Source: Helopsaltes ochotensis (Eukaryota > Chordata > Aves > Passeriformes > Locustellidae). Taken from it: a DNA stretch of 64,000 nt. Of this stretch, positions 13,801-26,881 are shown in pieces. A program made the translations under genes and the position numbers. The stretch covers positions 3,223 through 67,222 of the forward strand of contig VXBM01001904.1 in the NCBI GenBank assembly GCA_013400155.1, read 5' to 3'. Positions within the stretch are counted from its first letter, which is position 1; every line of letters starts with the position of its first letter. The notes under the pieces were generated by a model, which worked only from the letters and a program-made list of their open reading frames with translations, was not told the origin of the DNA and ran no database searches.

Positions 13801-15645
13801 ATCAAATGTATCTGGCTTCAGACTGAACATCTGAAAGAAACTTCTGGGAAAGGAGAGCCTTGGAATAAACAGCAAATGAAATCACTTTACAGCCCTCTTT
13901 TGTATTACCAGGGGAGGAGGAGAGTGATTACTTCTTAGCAAATTAGGCTACATAAAAAGAACTCCATATGAAGATTATAAGTGCCCTAATGAGTAATAAT
14001 CAGTGATGCAAGCAGAAAGGGGAAATGCATTATCACCATTGCTGCCGTGTCTGTGAGGATTACTGGGGTTTAATGAGGACCTGCGGGAAGCTCTTTCAGT
14101 AATTCCATCTTGCAGGAGATGATCTCTCAGCCTGCAGGTCCCCAGCTTGCCTGAAGAGCGGGAGGAAGTCCTGAATTAAAAAACAATATGGTGTTGCATG
14201 TTGGGAGCCCTGTGCTTGAGAGGCCTTCTCTGCAGACGAGAGGTAGCAGGCATTTCCATGTGGCAAGTTGTGCAGTGCTGCACACAGCTCATGCTGTGAT
14301 CTTCCCAATTTGTCCTTCTCTTCCCTGCACTTAATTTCTTGTGTTCTCCTGGTTCATCAGTACCACTTTCTGTAGAGCACTGCATTGATGTAATCCTCTC
14401 TTACGCTGGTCTTGACCTGCAGAGCCCCAGATTTAGAAGAGGGTGCCAGTTTAATGTCTCCTAGACCTTGTTAGGGTTAGAGAGATGCTAGGTACTTAAG
14501 GATAGTAAACAAGGAATGTATGGGAAGTGAAGGTTGTGTTGCAGCTCAGCAGCTAAGGGGTTTCATAGAAATCAAAGTTTTTGCAATGTTTTTGTGAGCG
14601 ATTACTTGCTCTGTAGATAAAGCAAGAGCTATGTTTTCCTGTTTGATCAGGTATGGAAGGCTATTTTCTTCCCTCATAAGTTTATAGGATTCTTAGAGGA
14701 AATTTCAGGGTCAAAGGAACTGAGACAGAAGCCCCATCATTGAATTAAGTCTCTCATGTTGTGTGTGGAGGGGTCTCTAATGAGACTAAATGACTGTGTA
14801 CAGTAATGAGCATGGGTTTGGATTGCAGGGCGTGAGAGATGTGGCGGTGACTTTCCCTGGAAAGACCTCTTGGAAAGACCTTCTCCTGTCTCCATTGCTT
14901 CCACCATCCCCTCCATGGGACAGCAGCACTTGCTCCTGGGTATGGCTCAAAGGGACAAGACCCTGCAGCCCTCCAGTGGGAGGCCTAGGTTTCAGCCAGC
15001 CCTTCTGCATAGGGGGTGGATCTCCTTGTGCTCCACTACCTCTCCTGAAGATGGTCCCTTCCCCAGTTTCCCTGGTGGAAAACAATCAGTTTAAGTGATA
15101 TTGAAGTCTTTTTTGTCTCCCAGATTTTACACAGCAGTTAAAAATCCGTTTGGCTGAATTGTTGGATTTTAGGAACATCTGTTTGTAGGATGTTTAATAG
15201 AGGCATCCTTGTGTGGCGTGTATCCTGCTTCTAATATTAGCTCTTCCCTGTGGGAAAGATGGTTATTAGGCAATTTCTAAATGAAGATACAACACAACAA
15301 ATACTTAATGGTGCACTTGTGTACCCTCAGCATCTTCTAAGTAGTTCTTTCACCTGACCTTTCATTTTGGAATCAAAGCAACGTTCACCTCTTTCCCTAA
15401 AAAAACCAACAACTACTCCTCCACAAAACAAACCAACCAGTTAAGTATGAAATATTTATTTATTCATATTTCATGTGAAATATGAAAGTGGCTCTCACTG
15501 AGCTGGTTTCTGCTTGGATGCTGTGGTGGCTAGGGCTTGTTCTTCCACAAGAGTGAAAACTGGGTGGATGAAGTAGGAGAGTTTATTGGACTCAGTTGAG
15601 TGGAAAGCTCATAGGTGAAGATGCTGCTTTCTGCGGTCAGATACA
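10823..15645. other. Intron 1, unique sequence
   Basis: No gene recognised. A T-rich run lies at about 11127-11150, and an AT-rich inverted repeat (ATGAAATAT and ATATTTCAT arms) lies at about 15447-15485. Nothing else is assigned. Confidence 0.55.
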
Positions 15646-15772
15646 CAATCAGAGACTGATTTGGGTTTGAAGAGACCTTAAAGATCATCCAGTTCCAGCC
15701 CCCTTCTGTGGCCAGGGACACCTCTCACTGTCCCAGGCTGCTCAAGAGCCCTGTCCAGCCTGGTCTTGATAT
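15646..15772 (-). mobile_element. CR1 LINE, short 3' terminal fragment, antisense
   Basis: About 127 bp of reverse-oriented CR1 terminus: 'gaagagaccttaaagatcat' followed by 'ccagttccagccccc', then 'gctcaagagccctgtccag'. It breaks off after 'cctggtcttgata'. This is the usual severe 5' truncation of CR1. Confidence 0.88.
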
Positions 15773-18700
15773 CCCATCTGACTCGGTTTCAGGATATGGT
15801 ACAATGGATCTTGTTGGTTGAAATTCATTATAATTTAAGGCTTATTGTTTTGTGTGGGTAACTTTACTTTTATGTCCAGGCTCTGTCTTGTTCCCAGCCA
15901 CAGTGTTTGGAAGCTCTTTTCCATAAAGCTCACCACCTTGCTCCTGACAGACTGCACTGCTTGGCTCAGAGCCCTGGGCTGTGGATGCCAGCAGCTGTTA
16001 TTAATAAGTGGAGCCAGACTATCCCAACTGGAGAGAGATCCCCTCATCACAGGACCCATCCGTGCTCCTGGCAGGACCAGCATTTTCTCCATGCTGCTGT
16101 CAGGACACATGTTGCTCTTGACCTGGGGTGTTTGCAGGAGCAATGGAGCTGTTGTGGCTGTCCTCCTGTCTAGGGGCTGGCCAAAGTGCCCTCTGTCAAG
16201 TGGTGGATGTGGTTTTGCATAGTATGAACCTGGAGAGCTTGGGGGGAAGCTGCTGCTGGTGACTTTTTAACTTGCTGTGTAATTGATCTGCACTTGGAGT
16301 GGTGCTCTGGAAGTGGAAAATGATTTTGCATAAACAGCCCCTGAGTCTTGTACTCTGCCTGCATCTTTGCTGTGTCATGAACTGCCTCCTTGCTATTTTC
16401 TCTGAGAGAAAAGCTGTTTTTTCTGTTGTTGCAAGATGCTGACCTCTTTAAAAAAGGGCAGACTGAAAGCTAATGCAGTTTTACCTCTGAGAATAATGCT
16501 CTCTAATTGTTAGTGAAACGGTTTTTAATACTGGTGGCAACATTCGTGTTTGTTCCTTAACTAAAGTACTGTAATAGGTTAGTTATAAAGCAGATTCCTG
16601 AATAAAATTAGGAAGTGGGACTAACTATATTTGCCACTGGTGGCCATGGGGCGTACCCTGAGGTTGCTGATGGAGCAGCTTCTGGGCCAGCCAAAGGAGG
16701 GAATTGCTGAGTTCCTGCAGCAGAATCTGTTCCTGTGAGAGGCTGATTTGGATGTGTCTCCTCTACCTGCCTAATAATTTCCCCCAAAGGTGTAGGAATG
16801 TGACACCTGTTTGGATCTCTTTGCCTTCTGCCAAATGTGGTCAAAACTGACAAGCAAGTCGAAAATTTAATAGGGTGAGGACTGACAAACAACACTACCG
16901 CCACATAAGCCTAATTTCTTTAAGAATCCAGGCCAGAAATATGTGCTGAGAGTTTTATTCTGCAGTCATGTGCTTTAAAACTCTGTGGAACAATGTGATT
17001 AGTAGAAATGGTATTTTCAAGATCATTTGCAGTGCATATGGAAGCACAACAGCTGAATCCTGTTGTGTGCATGTGTATTAGCATGTAACCAGCTTAAAAG
17101 GGCTGAAACAATCCAAGTGTCTGCATGGAGAGAAAGCAAAATGCATGTATAAAACTTTTTTGTGAAGCTGGCAAAACATCTAGTTAAGTTTATCCTAATT
17201 TCTAGGGTTTTCAACGCTAATCCTTTGGCTGCCTCCTCCTGACAGCAGCAAAAGGATGTTCTCTTGTTCCTTTTCTTGGTAGGTGCTTTTGGATTTTGCT
17301 TCTTGCAAAGCTTCCTCCTCACTTCCCAGCTCTGGAAACAGAGTTGGGCCGTGTGTGCTTCAATAACAGGGTTCTGTAAGTTCGTGGTGATTGGAGCTGT
17401 TTTACGTTCCTTTGTATTGCTTTGAATGTGAAGGACGCCCAGAACAATTAAGGGTAATTGAAGGGCAGGCATATTCCTGGAAAGTGTTATGGGGAACCTT
17501 ATGTGGGAGCCTGATGCCTTTTTGTCAAGGAGTATCTTGTGCTTGTTTTGAGCAGAGTTGGGAAGGAAGACGGAAAACAGTGTGGCAGCGCCAGTGAGGT
17601 TTAGGAGATGAACACCACTGATAAAACACTGCCTTTTGCATTTGGTGGAGTGTGCCAGGGTTGAAGGGATGAGAGACATGGAGGCTTTTCCTGGCTCTTT
17701 TGAATTTGGAGTAGAATAAAACTGAACTGGTGCTTGAGAGAGAAAACATTTTGATAATCTTTCTGTGTTTATTTAGTGACAGTAGTGCTTCACTGTGTTA
17801 TCTTGCCCTGAAGAAGAAGCAGTCTCCTCTAACACAACTCTTGCAGCCTCTGTGCTCTTTGGGTTGCTGTCTGATTAACAGGATCCATGGCTTTAGTCAC
17901 CTCAGTGTCAGCAAACGTGACACAACTGTGTGGGGAGAACACTTGGTGCTCTCACATCTGTCATTCTCAAATATCTGAATCCACAGACTTATCATCACCC
18001 TGTTCACCCTGTTTCAATAACATGGGTTTTGGGGCATGAGATCTTCAGTTAAATTAATGGAATAGTCTTCCATGTTTTTCAGACAGTTCTGCATCTTCCA
18101 TCAACTAACATCTGCATTTTCACAGATGATGAACTGCATAATCTGTTGCTTTGGCTTTGGTTTGTAGAATTAAAACAAAGCACTAGCTGACAGAAACTGC
18201 ATGCAGTAGCACTTCAATTCAGAGATGGACACAGTGATTAATATAAAATTAGTCACAGATTAGTCATATTTTTTCTTTGTGTAAATCACATCTAGTTTCA
18301 CTTAATATCTGATAAGTTAGTGATTTGAAAGCTTTTATTTAAACCTTCTGCAGTTTGTTCTTGCTTGCTGCTGGTCTTACAAGTACTTCATTGAATGGTC
18401 TATCTCGTGTTATTCATCTCTGACTCATGAGATTATTCAGAATATTTTATTATGCTTTCAGAAAGTGTTGCTTTGCTATGGTGATTGTCTATGTTGTCTG
18501 TATCCTCCAGTGCTGCTGTGTTGTTTCATTGACTTCTGTGCATGTACATTGTTCGCAAGTGCTGTTTTGTGGTAGGAAATGTTGTGTTAGCTATCAGCTG
18601 TTTGGGTCACTGAAGTTAATGTGGTTAGTTTTGTTCAGGCCCCTTTAGTTGTGCCAGACCCCCTGGGTTTGGATTGAAACTTGTTTTTTAAGCTCAAGGC

Positions 18701-20635
18701 TGGCACTTGTAGATGCACAAGTTTTGGGTTTCATCTGTGGGTGCAGTAAGACCCAAAACCAGACTGACTTGTTACCGTTGATGCTGTGTGATTTTTGCCT
18801 GTGTCAAAATGTCTGCAGCCTTCTAGAAACCAAAAATAAATATAAGGGCTCGAACATCTGTGTTTTCTGTTCTTGCCTAACTTGTCTGAGTGCAGCTAGC
18901 CTGTCCCAGCATAAATAAGAGATCTGCTACATACATGGTCTGCAGTGGATGAAAAATGCATCCTGGGACAGGGTGATTTAAAGGTGAGGGAGGATGTGTT
19001 GGTGGGTGATACTTGGCATGGATGGATGGTGTATACAGATGTGAGGAAACCATTCAAGCTGCAGTCCTGATTGCTTCCATTCAGATTCAAACCAGCCTTT
19101 GCCCAAAGGCCTTTTACAAAAAATTGTGCCATTAGTGTTCCAAAATAAGACATGCATCAATGGCTTTTTCCATGGAAAACCATTAGCTCTCCAGATCATT
19201 CAAACTGTTAGTGTTTCTTCTTTGCTTTGCTTCTTGGCTTTAAATCCTTCTTCCATGTTTCCCAGGCAATATAGCTGGACACAATCAACTTGCATTAGTG
19301 ACTTCCTTGGAATTGTATATATTAATAATATTTCCTTAGTAATTTTGAATCCTGTTGCCTGTGGAAATTTCTTTTTAAAATGTAGGAAGAATGTCATAGT
19401 ATATTTTTATTTGAAACACAAACAGGCAGACATGAGGCAAGTGTGTGGGAAGCAGCAGTAATTTGAAATGTGCTGTCACTACTGGGGTCCCGTGTTACAG
19501 AGTCATTTTTTAGCTTTTAGTAGAGAGGAGGGGCTCCTTCAGATCTTGCACCTCAAAGCCCTGCTTTTCTTGATAAGAAATGATTAGGCAAAACAGATCT
19601 TTATTTTTATCTAGTAAAGAACAGACATGAATCAGACTATTTGCTTGCACTGCTCTCGCATTCTTCTGGAAATGTTCCTGAAACAAAGCTCCTAGGAGTC
19701 ACAAAGCAAAGAAAATGTGCTGCACCTTTCTTGTTAAGCTGTGCCCCTAAACACAATGCAACGTGTGAATTTTTCAGGTCTTTGAGTACAGGACTGTCTC
19801 CTGTTTAAATTCACACAGCGTATAATTAATTGTATGCAGTTTGGCGTCTTGAATTTGAAAAAGAAACGGGTATTGCAGAAAACATTTGATTGGCAAGGTA
19901 AAATATTACTGCTGAACATGCAAGATTGTGGGATTAGGATTTGCATTTTCTTCCTGGTTAAGAAATTAGAGTCTGGAGAAGAAAAAGAAGACCATATCAC
20001 GCACTTTTCTTTCCTGGGGATACTGGAGAGGTTCCCCCAGGGTGTTTATACTTTGTCATGTTCTCTCTATGAAAGCAAAAACCCGATTAACTCTCTCCTG
20101 GTTTGCCTAGTCCTGCTCTTCTGAAATGATCATTCCTAACAACCGGTTCTTAGTTGTGAGAGTGGTTTTCTGGGAGGTTGTTTTCTTTGTACTGAATGTG
20201 AACGTGGATTGAACTCGGGGGGCTTTGCTCTTGCTGTCAAGGCTGGAGAGCCCAGGCTGCCTGTGTGCCCTCAGGTCAGGGCTCCGTGTGACATGGGAGC
20301 AGCTATTCCCTCAGCTCCCGTTCCTGGTTGATAATTTACCCTTCCAGTTAAAACAGAAAAGCCCCACCCTTTCCCAGAAGTCCCGACAAGTCCCAGTTTT
20401 CACTCATCGTCACGAACTCCAGATTTTCCCTGGGGGCTGTCAGCCTTCCTGGCATCCTTATGCAGGGCACGGGTGATCCCCCTGGATCTCCCATTTCTCT
20501 AGGCTGGAGAAATGCTGGGATGAACATCAAAGCCGGTCCTGTAGGAAATACTTCTGTAAACAGTCTTAAGGGGTGAGGGTGTGCAAGAGGGATTTCTTTA
20601 GCTTGGGGTTAGAGGGTGTCTGGTAGGGGTAGGGT
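15773..20635. other. Intron 1, unique sequence
   Basis: No gene recognised. The longest frame is an unrecognised 218-codon one on the minus strand (17023-17679), rejected as a gene. Several AT-rich stretches are present, for example 18240-18330 and 19310-19400. Confidence 0.55.
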
Positions 20636-21201
20636 TGGAGTTTAACCCCAACCAGCAACTAAATCCCAAAAAGTCACTTATTGACTCCTTTCCTGGTGGG
20701 ATCAGGGGGAGAATTGGAAGGATAGAAGTGACAAAGCTTATGGGATGGGATGAAGATGATGAAATTGGGAGAGCAAAAGCTGTGGAATTCATGCACAAGC
20801 AAAGTGAGGGATTCATTCTCCACTTTCCATGGGCAGGCAGGTGTTCAGCCATCCCCAGGAAACCAGGGCCTCATCACAGGTAACAGTGACTTGAAAAGAC
20901 AAACACCAGCACTCTGAACATCCTCCCCAAGCTTTATATACTGAGCATGATGCCACATGTGGTCTGGAATGTCCCTTTGGTCAGTTGAGGTCAGCAGTCC
21001 CAGAGCTGTGTCCCCTCCCACCTCCCTGTGCACCCCCCAGACTCCTACTGGGGTGGGGTGAGAGGCAGAAAAGGCCTTGGCTCTGTGCAAGCCCTGCTCA
21101 GCACGAACTAAACCATCCACACTGTTTGCAGCACAAATCCAAAATTTATCCCATACTACCTGCTGTGAAGAAAATTAACTCTATCCCAGCCAAAACCAGC
21201 A
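20636..21201 (-). mobile_element. Solo LTR of an avian endogenous retrovirus, antisense
   Basis: On the minus strand this begins with the 'tgctggttttggctgggata' motif followed by 'gagttaattttcttca', which I know from a common avian ERV LTR family. It continues through 'gaggccttttctgcctctcacccc'-like sequence, a TATA box (TATATAAAGC, complement of 20931-20940), 'ggctgaacacctgcctgccc', and ends in 'gttggggttaaactcca'. The order matches a full-length LTR of about 566 bp with TG...CA ends. No internal retroviral region and no second LTR lie beside it, so this is a solo LTR left by recombination. I could not find a clear target-site duplication, so the exact ends are uncertain. The family name is not assigned. 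Confidence 0.8.
20931..20940 (-). promoter_or_regulatory. TATA box of the solo LTR
   Basis: The minus strand reads TATATAAAGC in the middle of the LTR, where the U3/R boundary promoter is expected. If active it would transcribe leftwards, antisense to PPFIBP1. Activity is not shown by the sequence. Confidence 0.5.
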
Positions 21202-21450
21202 CCGTAAGTTCATTAGTCAAAATTAAATTGAGTTTGAGGAAGGAAGGAAGTGGGGGAATGGGAAATGAAGCCCACTTCCCTAGCAATCTTGGGAACAAAT
21301 TGAATCCTTGTGTTGCCAGGGTCTGAGGTAGTTTGTTCCCTTTTGAGGAATGCAGAGACATGTCCCCTTTCTCATCAGACAGCCAGTGGCCGTACAGCTT
21401 GCCCGAGGTGTGGGCTGTGTGTGTAACTCTGACTCTGTCGAGAAGGAAAT

Positions 21451-21507
21451 GACTAAACTTGCTGTCAAACCACGGTAACAAAGAACATCTTTGATTTACC
21501 AAAATAG
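21451..21507 (+). repeat. Direct repeat, copy 1 (57 bp)
   Basis: Runs from GACTAAACTTGCTGTCAAAC through 'aacatctttgatttacc' to AAAATAG. It matches 22906-22963 with three substitutions and one 1-base gap; the sequences on either side do not match. Family unknown. It may be the edge of an old transposable element. Confidence 0.85.
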
Positions 21508-22905
21508 TGGTGGTGGAGAGGCTTGGGAATAGCTGTGGTGCTGCCACCCGTGCTGGGAGTAGCAAGTCAGTCTGGAGAATGGCCCTCGTGGGGAGCGGGA
21601 CTCTCCTGCAGTGATGGAGACGGACCGGGCAGGGAGCTTGGTTCTGAACCGCTGCTGGGGCTTCCCTGCGCTGCAGGGGACGCTGAGGGAGTTGGGGCAG
21701 CAGTGGTGGCTGCAGCAGGAGGGCCAGGCCAGCTGTGGCGGGCAGTGGTGGCCAGTCCCACGCAGCAAAAATGCAGCTACGGAATCCCAGGCTGCCACAC
21801 TCCACGTGTCCTTCCCCCTGCCTAACTGCTGCCTGCGTGTCCTGGCAGCCCAGGCAACGGGAATCCCAAAGGTCCTGTCAATCTGGGAGCCTCAGCTCCA
21901 GTCAGATATTTGTAATGAAGGGGAGAAGCTCCATCTAATTATAGGTTTTCCATTTCGGCCCTTCATATTATTTTAGGCAGGCTTAAAATAACACTGTTAA
22001 CTAGCTTCTGTTCTCTGGCCTTGCAGTTTCATACATGACATTCTGCAGTGCCCTTTATAGAAACCTCAAATATTTTTTTTTCCCCACCTACCACATTTTG
22101 TGTCTTTTTCCATCTGGCAGATGTTTTTCCCCTGTGCTGCACAGGGCTCAGTACATAATTATTCTGTTGCAATAGCCTGGAGCCCTAGTCCTGTGACGGA
22201 GTCTGCTTACACAGGCTCCTATGTCCTGCTCCGTTCTGTGTCATTTTTTTTTCCCCTGGTGGATTTATTCAATCTACTCTAAAAAACTGTTCAGAGAAGT
22301 AAAGAGCACCCAATCATCTATGTGCCTTGAGATCATCTATTATAGCTTTTTAGTGTATAGCCCTGAAAATATTTGGGTTTTTTTTTTCCACTCACAGTCA
22401 TACAACAGCTGAATTCTCTCTCTTCCAGTTTACAACCTCTGGATATTTGCAGTTTGTTGCAACAAGTCAACAACTAGTCAGTGTGCCTTTATTCCTTCAT
22501 TTTTGAGCTGATTCTTTGCTTTTCAATCATGTTGCTTGTCTTAAACTCCTGTTCTTGCTCATGGCATGATTTCTTGTTTGGAGAGCGGTGTCTCTGTGTG
22601 CCAGTAAAGCGTTGCAGGTGGGGGTACACTGGGGTGTTCCTAATTGTTTCCATCCTTCTACCAACCATATTTCACTGAGCACTTGTATTTGAGTCCCTTA
22701 TTCTTAAGCCTCTTCTAATGGGAGTTTGTGTAACTGCATAGGTTTGGAAGTTTTTAGTTATTAGCCTGAATTTTTATTCCCCAAACTTCCCTTTTGCATT
22801 TCAGATTCAAAACCTACCCAGAAGCTTCTCCTGGAACAGTTTTGTCAAATTTCCCATACCAAATAGCTCCTCTTTTGTCCATGGTCTGTAGATGGGAGTA
22901 TCCGA

Positions 22906-22963
22906 GACTAAAACTTCCTGTCAAACCACAGTAACAGAGAACATCTTTGATTTACCAAAATAG
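22906..22963 (+). repeat. Direct repeat, copy 2 (58 bp)
   Basis: Second copy of the 21451-21507 sequence, same strand, 1455 bp downstream. It shares the core 'gaacatctttgatttacc' and the end AAAATAG exactly. Confidence 0.85.
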
Positions 22964-25900
22964 TCATAGCAAAGAGACTCAGGAGCTCAAGTTGTTAGGA
23001 GTGAGTTGTGGGGCTGGTTCAGTGCTATGGGCTGCTCTGACTTCCACTGGCTTTCCTTCACACCCTGATTTTCAGATGTTCAGCAATATTGGGTGCTTGT
23101 TTGGGGTTTGTTCAGGTCCATAGTAGTGAGAAAGAAGCCTTGCTAGGCATTATTCACCTTTGTTTTGTGCTATATGTGTGATCAGCTGGGGAGATCAAGG
23201 GCAGGCACAGGCCAGCTGTGTAGTGTAGAGATACTGAGAAATAATGTTGCTGGGAATTATTTGGAATTAACAAGCTCATTTCCTTTTTGTACACCAGTTG
23301 TCATCCTTTAATCTTGTGGTATTAGCTTTTTTTAAATGCTGTTATGTACATCATCCACAGTGCTTCCTGTATCCTGTGTCACTTGATAATAAACTTTTAC
23401 AAGGTATCACTGTTAAGTCATCCCAGGCTTTGAGTGATTAATCAAAATCTCTATTTCTCTTTTTCTCAGTGTTGGAAGTTTATATGGATCAGTGGTACTT
23501 GCTCAAGAGTGACAGTGGAGATCAACACTAAGTCTGCTCGTGTTGGTGAGTAATCTAAACCCACTGCATTGCTGATGTCTGTTATCTACTATCTGCTTTT
23601 TTTTTACAGGACAGCTCTTTTGGACTTTCATTTCAAATGTCATTAAAATGATACTGTATATGATATCCAGTAAGAGTTGTAGAAGAATGTCAGTCTGCTT
23701 CTGCAGGTATCCATTGGTTTTGTATCTTTTAGGATAGTCCTTACTTAACACAGTCTAAGCTGTTGTTCAGAGTCAGAGAAATGTGGAAATTGTATTTCCA
23801 CACTTTAATGACAGTGGTTTTAGGGTTAACATGTGGGCTGTGGCAGAGTAATGAAGTATATTTGGATTATCCAAGAAGCAAAACTGAAATGAGCACTGGA
23901 GCTCTCTGTGGCATACGAAGGGTTCAAGCAGTGCCAGTGCATGCCAGTTTGGAGGGTTCAGCTCTAGCACAAGATCCCCCTGGACATGCTGTGACTGAGT
24001 GATGCAGATGTGCACGTGCAGTTAATCTGACTCTGCAGGTCTATGGCAATGTGCAGAGAAACTGCCAAGAGCTTTCAGATTACTGGGGTAAGTTTATGAG
24101 AAAATGCATTCAGCAAAACAGAGTATGTGTTATGAGATCCTTTGGAAGTGTCCCAGTTCTGTTGGCTTCAAGGAGCAGCATTTTGCATTCGGTCTAGACT
24201 GATTTGATCCAAGTAGCCTGGTGCATGTCAGAGCGGGCAGTCTTGTTTTGGGAATGGTTATCCCTGATTTACTTTGTTTTGGATATTATGATATGATTTA
24301 GCATCCTAAATTCCAGCTGGAGAGCTGGGTCAGATTGCTGACCCGTGCACTTGATCCATGCACCCCACGGGTGGGATGTGCTCATCCCATAACTCCACAG
24401 CTGGGCTCCCAGTCCCACAGGATGTGAGGACTGGTGTCTCATTTAAAATACCATTTCCCTTATTTTACTCCTTTACCCTCTCCATAGCCCTTGGAGTGCT
24501 TCTTTGTGGCTCTTCAACCCTTCCCACACTAAATCACTGTGCATGAGCTCCCTCTGGGATTCACAGCTGCCCAAGGTCTTGCACCAGACCTGGAAAGAAG
24601 TGGGTGTTGTTGCTCCTTGTTTATCAGAAGCCCTAAACTCCACTGCCAAAAGCTTTTATTCCATGGGTTTTTAATCAGAGGTCTGCTGGCTCCGGGAGTG
24701 GTTGTCACCTATCGTCTCCCATCCTGGTCACATTTGTTCAGTTTTATCACTGCTTATCAGGGTTGGTGGGATTATACTCCATCTGGACTTGCATCCATCG
24801 TGGCTGTAAAAACATGGTTAAAAGTCTGATGCTGGCTGGCAGCCAGGTTCTGCTGGATGTGTGTTTGGAGACCTTCAATCTGCTGGCAGCAACGTGCAAG
24901 TGTTTGCCTTTGCTGGAAGTCTCTCCCTGTTTGCTCCCCAGATGCTGTGCTAATTCCCCCTCCCCAGGAGCAGCAGAAGGCCTGGGACAAAAATCTACCT
25001 CGTTTTCCCTGTCACTGGTGCTGCTGCTCCCTGAAGGGGCTGTGTGTGTCCATGTCCATCAGGGCTGTAGTAGCAGGTGCTCAGTCCTGCCTTCTCCATT
25101 TCTTTGGCTCCCGTACTGGCAGGTCTCTGGCATTTGGAGGAGTCAGACCTGTTGTCTTCAGCAATCAGTCTGAAAAGCCTGGTTTCTCCAGCTGCTGGTT
25201 GCTTTCCCCATGAAACAGATAAATAAGAGCCTCTCCTAACGAGATGGCAGGAAATTCCCATGCCTGACTCAGCGCTGACAGGGGCAGGGGACTGTGTTTC
25301 GGGGTGTTGGCTGCTTCTCCCAGATGGAGAGGAACATGGGCTTCTTTGCTGGGTTACCACAAGTTCAGCACAGATGTCTGACCTCCAATCTCACCACACA
25401 GAATACACCAATGTGTTCAGAGTGGAGTTTCAGTGCCTCTGCCCATGGCCTCTATTTATCCATAAAAGCATGGATTTCCATCCCGCTGTTCCCTCCCTCG
25501 CTAGCTCCACGTTCAACATGCTGCTGCCAGTTCAGCCTTGCCCCACAGTAAGGCCACATGTATAAATAATCCAGAAAAGCTAAATAAGGCTTTTAAAATA
25601 AGCCTTAGCAGAGACAGCTGCTTCAGCGTGCTGTCATGAAGACACAGAAACCTGGCTAAGTCCATGTAGCCAGAGTCACTTGAACTCTCTGTAACTCCTG
25701 CTCTTTCCTAGCAAAACCCTGCAGGTTTGCAGGTGTGTCTTCACCCTTCTCCACCAGCTCTGAGTTAGGTCTGTGCTCAGTGGCAGCAGATTTTTGGTGT
25801 GTCCAAAGCTGAGACAGAGCCTCACGTGCAGCACTGAAATAGTGTCCAGCCCACCCTCTTACAGTGCCTGGGTGCAAGAGGCAAAAATCAGTATTTACTG

Positions 25901-26881
25901 GGTTTCCCCCCCTCAATGTCACATTGAATACAGGGGGAAAGAAGCACAAGGCTACTTCTATGTATTCCATTTATTAGCACTTGATGACTTGTCCTGCAGG
26001 GCCCAGCCCACACACAGCTTTTTCTTGGGCTTTTAATAGTTGTGCTAAACTAAATTGTGCTCAAAATAGTAATAATTTCAAGCATTTCCCAAGAGCCTGT
26101 GGCCGTTCCGCATGTTTATGGGAGGTGCAGCACTGCCCGTGGTTGGGGCATGAGAGGGTCCCCAGGCAAGCTGTGATGGGAATTTTTCTGGTGTCTGTTT
26201 CCTCCCCTTCTTTTGAGAGGAAATACTGCTGCTTGCAGGAAAGAAGCATGTTATTGTGCTTTTGCTCCTCACATTTTATGTGATCTGATTTGGGTAACCT
26301 TAATGTAACCTAAAGTTGTGCTCACCCACAGTTCTGATGGTGACTGTCTAATCCACATAAATCTCTGCAGAAAGGGGGGATGTATTTATCTGTAAACAGT
26401 GAGCAGCCTGCCCTGTTTATCCAGCATGTGACCCCTCTGCTGCACACGGCGTTTTCCTGCCTCCCTCCCATCCGGTTCTTCTTATTTTATTGACTTTCCC
26501 AGTCCTGGAAATTGCTTTATATTCAGGAAACATAAATTTATCCCTCACAAAGCTTGCAAACCTGATTTCAGTTCTTCTCTTCTTTGAAAAACTCTTTTTG
26601 CTCTCTTTGAGGTCAAAAATGTACATTTTCCCTGTTTATTTAGACAAGCTTATTTTGTCTGCAGAAATCTTGTCAAAAGCTAAGTTTCTTTGCTTGCATT
26701 TATAATCCTCTGAGGTTTATGTATTGGGAATAATCTTTATGAGCTGGAAAAAGATTGTCCAATCTGTTTTAAGATGTCCCACTTTTTGAGAATTGCATCT
26801 CATTAGGAATACAGTTGGCTGTTTGCATGGCTTTTTTCTTCCTCTGTGTAGCTTGGGGGAGAAAATATATAATTTCTTCAT

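Larger units (their letters stand above)
21202..26881. other. Intron 1, mostly unique, with a CpG-dense patch and a 57-bp repeat pair
   Basis: A patch at about 21520-21870 is clearly richer in CG dinucleotides than its surroundings. Copies of one 57-bp sequence lie at 21451-21507 and 22906-22963 and are listed separately. A small perfect inverted repeat (TAAGGCTT and AAGCCTTA arms) lies near 25584. No exon is recognised. Confidence 0.5.

Noticed and set aside
17023..17679. 218-codon open frame on the minus strand
   Set aside because: It has no resemblance to a protein family I know and shows no splice-site context. One frame of this length by chance is plausible in 64 kb read six ways. A protein search would settle it.
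21146..21805. 219-codon open frame on the minus strand
   Set aside because: It spans the end of the solo LTR, the 57-bp repeat copy and the CpG-dense patch, so it is a composite of unrelated sequence.
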